NCBI GenBank assembly: GCA_964524125.1
Contig: CAZGBY010000054.1
Coordinates: 1 to 8,770, forward strand
Direction of reading: 5' to 3'
DNA length: 8,770 bases
From: CAG-307 sp964524125
GTDB taxonomy: Bacteria; Bacillota_I; Bacilli_A; Acholeplasmatales; Anaeroplasmataceae
Both the position numbers and the translations under genes were made by a program. Positions 6,251 to 8,770 of the stretch are shown here, in pieces. The notes beneath the pieces were generated by a model that was not told the origin of the DNA, did not search any database, and saw only the letters and a list, made by a program, of their open reading frames with translations. Each line of letters begins with the position of its first letter. Positions within the stretch are counted from its first letter, which is position 1.

Positions 6251-6619
6251 TTAAACAAGTTCTTCTTCATTTATAACATTTGATTCATCATTAACGATTG
6301 ATTTCTTAGGAGTTTTATCATCGATTAATAAAAATATTGTTACAAAATAATCGACAAACAAAATACAACTTAATATACTTGTTATTACTTTATAAATGGT
6401 AGATTTGTCACTTTTGATAATATTATAAACATTATTAAAACTTGTAAATATCATCATAATATATTGTATAACACAAATAAAGAAAATAACAAGTACCGCA
6501 CCAATAGCCACTATAGGCATTATAATTCCAGCTATACCTATAAACACAAAACAAATGTAAAGCAATGCTATAATCATATAAAGTGAAATAAACTCTAATT
6601 TCTTAATATAAATCTTCAA
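6251..6619 (-). CDS. Small integral membrane protein, three predicted helices
   Basis: I do not recognise the family. The 122-residue reading shows hydrophobic segments at about 13-34 (rich in Ile, Ala and Gly), 36-59, and 80-102. A polar tail ends in acidic residues (NVINEEELV). A short polar loop (FNNVYNIIKSDKS) separates helices 2 and 3. The start is uncertain: the frame opens with TTG at 6619 without a visible ribosome binding site, and the first ATG (6575-6577, residue 15) lacks one too. A weak promoter-like pair, TTGTTG-18-TAAAAT, lies at 6637-6666 on the minus strand. The gene lies between the nuclease (52 bases upstream) and the 105-aa gene (32 bases downstream) and probably shares their transcript. 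Its first 12 codons resemble codons 15-26 of the acyltransferase. Confidence 0.7.
   Translation of the reverse strand: MKIYIKKLEFISLYMIIALLYICFVFIGIAGIIMPIVAIGAVLVIFFICVIQYIMMIFTSFNNVYNIIKSDKSTIYKVITSILSCILFVDYFVTIFLLIDDKTPKKSIVNDESNVINEEELV
6588..6618. repeat. 31-base near-identical repeat, copy 2 (copy 1 at 5607-5637)
   Basis: Bases 6588-6618 match 5607-5637 at 28 of 31 positions, starting ATAAACTC and ending AAATCTTCA. Both copies lie in the same orientation and in the same reading frame of two otherwise unrelated genes, encoding LKIYIKKLEF in the membrane protein and MKIFIKKSEF in the acyltransferase. This may be a small local duplication; the low-complexity AT-rich composition weakens the case. 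Confidence 0.5.
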
Positions 6620-6671
6620 GTTATTTAATATTCAAAATTTTATCAAACTTTAACCGATAACAACAATCAAA

Positions 6672-7700
6672 TTATTTGTTAGATATTTTATATTCCTCAA
6701 TCAATCTTTTTTCTTCATTAATAACTTTATTTAGTTCATCTTCTGTTGGCATATAAGTCATATATTTAGATACAAAAATATTTTGGTCTTTATAAATACT
6801 TGAATATTTTGCAACAAAAGTGTCTTGTTCAGTAACTAGCAATAGTCCAATAGTCGGATTATCGTCAGGCATTTTTACCTCACAGTCATAATAATTTCTA
6901 TATAAATCAATTTGCCCTAACGATTCATGTGATAATTTATCAGTTTTTAAATCAATTACAACATAACATTTTAAAATGACATTATAAAATACTAAATCTA
7001 TAAAATAATGTTCATTATCATATGTGATTCTCTTTTGTCTTGCGACAAAACAAAATCCTCTGCCAAGTTCTAATAAGAATTTTTGTAAATGATTAATCAA
7101 AGCTTCTTCTAAGTCTTTTTCTAAATACTTAGCATTATTATCAAGACCTAAGAATTCTAACATATATGGATCTTTAATAACTGTATTTGGTTCATATTTT
7201 ACTGATGCGGGTATTTCATCAACATTATCAATTTTATTCACTTTATCATTATTAGCAATAGCTCTACTGTATGCACATGTTGTTATTTGCCTTTCTAGTT
7301 GTCTTACACTCCAATTACCTTTAACTGCCTCATTCATATAAAAATCTCTTATATTATGCTGTTCGATCCTTATTAATGTTCTATAATGAGTCCAAGTCAA
7401 TTCGGGTCTCACTGAGTCCCAAATTGGATACATCAAATAAAACTGACGCATTTTTCTTAAATTTCTTTCATCAAAACCTTTCCCAAAATCAAAAGTCATT
7501 TGTTTTGATAATTCAGCAATAAGCTTATTTCCATATTTGGCTTTTAAACTTCCGCCTTGTTCTTCAACTATCATTTTACCAATATTCCAGTATGTATATA
7601 ACATGGTTGTATTTACATAAGTTACAACATGTTTTCTAGATTCATTTATTATTCTTTTAATATTTCCATAAAAATTATCACTAAGTACTTCAAACATCAT
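6672..7700 (-). CDS. YhcG/DUF1016-type PD-(D/E)XK nuclease family protein
   Basis: This 342-aa protein has the two-part layout of the YhcG family. The N-terminal DUF1016 helical region (about 10-145) includes YWNIGKMI, the conserved block around WTHYRTLIRIE (103-113) and NWSVRQLERQI (129-139). The C-terminal nuclease domain (about 175-330) contains FIDLVFYN with Asp235, VVIDLKT with Asp250 and Lys252, and HESLGQIDLY. These supply the D...(D/E)xK metal site, here with Asp where Glu is common. Family members are putative DNA endonucleases, often found in variable and defence-rich regions; the substrate here is unknown. The site AGGAG lies 4 bases before the first ATG and 7 before the next, so the second ATG (7697) could be the true start. 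It lies between the RNA ligase gene and the membrane protein gene, all in one direction. Confidence 0.9.
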   Translation of the reverse strand: MMFEVLSDNFYGNIKRIINESRKHVVTYVNTTMLYTYWNIGKMIVEEQGGSLKAKYGNKLIAELSKQMTFDFGKGFDERNLRKMRQFYLMYPIWDSVRPELTWTHYRTLIRIEQHNIRDFYMNEAVKGNWSVRQLERQITTCAYSRAIANNDKVNKIDNVDEIPASVKYEPNTVIKDPYMLEFLGLDNNAKYLEKDLEEALINHLQKFLLELGRGFCFVARQKRITYDNEHYFIDLVFYNVILKCYVVIDLKTDKLSHESLGQIDLYRNYYDCEVKMPDDNPTIGLLLVTEQDTFVAKYSSIYKDQNIFVSKYMTYMPTEDELNKVINEEKRLIEEYKISNK

Positions 7701-7722
7701 TTTTCTCCTTTTAGTATTTTAA

Positions 7723-7753
7723 ATTATGCCACAATATCTCAAATCCATATCAA
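7723..7753 (-). promoter_or_regulatory. Possible promoter for the nuclease gene
   Basis: On the minus strand TGGCATAAT gives an extended -10-like CATAAT (7728-7723), with TTGATA (7753-7748) at a long 19-base spacing. RNA would start about 15-20 bases before the nuclease ATG. This is weak evidence; read-through from the ligase gene is equally possible. Confidence 0.3.
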
Positions 7754-7763
7754 TCAAATATAA

Positions 7764-7787
7764 AATATCATTAAACTTATTGATATT
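7764..7787 (-). repeat. AT-only dyad between the ligase and nuclease genes
   Basis: AATATCA (7764-7770) and TGATATT (7781-7787) form a 7-bp inverted repeat about 65 bases past the ligase stop codon. On the minus strand it is followed by ATTTTATATTT. It could be a weak terminator or an operator; it has only one G-C pair per arm. The rest of the 152-base gap is plain AT-rich DNA. Confidence 0.3.
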
Positions 7788-7852
7788 ACACTTAACTTTC
7801 TTAACAATTTATAAAATAATTTAAAATTCATATAACATAATTCTTTGTATTA

Positions 7853-8755
7853 TCAAATATATAATTGAGTTTTAATTTCATCTTCTACATATCTTTTTAA
7901 TATTTTAAAATTAATAGTAGGAAATTTAAATTTATTAAATATCAATTCCCAATTATCCTTATAAAATTCAATAAATGTTCTATTTAAAAATTCAAAAATA
8001 TGTTTAGATGTAAACTCACCTTTTTCTTCTTTAAACTTTTCAAATTCTTTACTGATAAATTCAGGTTTTAAGAATGTTTTAACAATTCTAAACTCTGTCA
8101 TTCCCTCTTCATTTTTTAAGATGTTTTTCCCTTTCAACTCTTTTTTAGTTTGATAAAAATCTTCAGTTAATAATTTTCCCCAAGTAATTCTTCCATACTT
8201 ATTTTTATAATCATAGTTCTTAATAACTATACCTTCACCTAAGCCTTGTTCAATTAGAAAATCTCCAGTATTATCTAAATATTTCTTTATATCTTCCATA
8301 CTAGGATTTTCTAAAGTTACTATTTCAGGTATATAATTAATATTTAATTCATCTAAATCTTTCTTATAAATATCATAAGGTATATAACAATGATTTTCTT
8401 CATCATATATATCAAATACATAAAGTTTCTTCCAAGATGAAGCTTTATATCTTTTAATAGTATGTGGAATTAACCACTCACCATAGATAATATGATTGGG
8501 ATGTTTTTCAAGATAAGAAAAATATTTATTATACTCTTCTTTATTAAATAATGTAGTTGCATAGAATCCTCCATTATCATTATCTAAAGTTAATTCTCTA
8601 TTTCTTGATCCGAAGCCTAATGTATTATCATCACGCATAAATATACAAGAATTTGTACCATCAATCTTATAAAACAAGGAAACCTTACCTTCTAAAATAC
8701 CTTCTACTTCTGTTGTGCCTAATTTTTCAATATGTTGATACTTTTTATATATCAT
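7853..8755 (-). CDS. ATP-dependent RNA ligase, Rnl2/DRB0094-like
   Basis: This 300-aa nucleotidyltransferase carries the RNA ligase motifs in order. Motif I is KIDGTN (30-35), where Lys30 should carry AMP. Then come SRNRE (50-54), YGEWL (91-95, motif III), FDIYD (114-118), EGIVIK (174-179, motif IV) and YGRITWGKL (187-195), where Lys194 is the motif V lysine. A helical C-terminal domain (about 215-300) follows. Such enzymes join 3'-OH and 5'-phosphate RNA ends and are linked to repair of broken RNA. KIDGTN with YGEWL separates it from DNA ligases and mRNA capping enzymes. The start follows GAGAGG by about 8 bases. The stop is TGA and the gene appears intact. It is first in the minus-strand cluster within the window; what lies upstream is not visible. 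Confidence 0.9.
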   Translation of the reverse strand: MIYKKYQHIEKLGTTEVEGILEGKVSLFYKIDGTNSCIFMRDDNTLGFGSRNRELTLDNDNGGFYATTLFNKEEYNKYFSYLEKHPNHIIYGEWLIPHTIKRYKASSWKKLYVFDIYDEENHCYIPYDIYKKDLDELNINYIPEIVTLENPSMEDIKKYLDNTGDFLIEQGLGEGIVIKNYDYKNKYGRITWGKLLTEDFYQTKKELKGKNILKNEEGMTEFRIVKTFLKPEFISKEFEKFKEEKGEFTSKHIFEFLNRTFIEFYKDNWELIFNKFKFPTINFKILKRYVEDEIKTQLYI

Positions 8756-8770
8756 TTTAATAACCTCTCT

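Noticed and set aside
4812..8770. Second copy of the tRNA-Arg 3' end as an att site
   Set aside because: Reading through for GGTTCGACTCC and TTAGGAAC gave no match, so an integrated element cannot be bounded within this window.

Overview
The window looks like a chromosomal segment from a low-GC Firmicutes-type bacterium (Bacilli / Erysipelotrichia / Mollicutes-like). The reasons are the AT-rich intergenic DNA, strong AGGAGG-type ribosome binding sites, the rpsL-rpsG-fusA-tuf order, the long Firmicutes form of S12 (139 aa), and U-tract terminators. Where checked, Trp codons are TGG and one gene ends in TGA, so the standard bacterial code (table 11) fits. I cannot name a species.

Bases 1-4510 (minus strand) hold the complete str operon: rpsL (S12), rpsG (S7), fusA (EF-G) and tuf (EF-Tu). 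It starts from a near-consensus promoter (TTGACT-17-TATAAT) and ends at a UUCG-capped terminator at the left edge. A second likely promoter lies in the fusA-tuf gap and could boost EF-Tu. No rpoB/rpoC lies upstream of rpsL, although that is the usual Firmicutes neighbour.

Bases 4511-4851 are an AT-rich divergent spacer, then a plus-strand tRNA-Arg(CCU) with encoded CCA and its own terminator. This is the only plus-strand gene.

Bases 4852-8770 are very AT-rich accessory DNA, all on the minus strand. In transcription order it carries: an ATP-dependent RNA ligase (Rnl2/DRB0094-like), a YhcG/DUF1016-type PD-(D/E)XK nuclease, a small three-helix membrane protein, a 105-aa conserved hypothetical protein, a strong terminator, a separately promoted PlsC-like acyltransferase, and a degraded C-terminal fragment paralogous to the 105-aa protein.

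The layout is a conserved translation operon beside a tRNA whose 3' side borders a variable gene block, as at integration hotspots. The most interesting points are the RNA ligase / nuclease / membrane protein cluster (possible RNA repair or defence, inferred only), the hidden duplicate of the 105-aa gene overlapping the acyltransferase end, the acyltransferase start that must be moved inward because a promoter occupies the extended ORF, and a 31-base in-frame repeat shared by two unrelated genes. I did not find a clearly new system.
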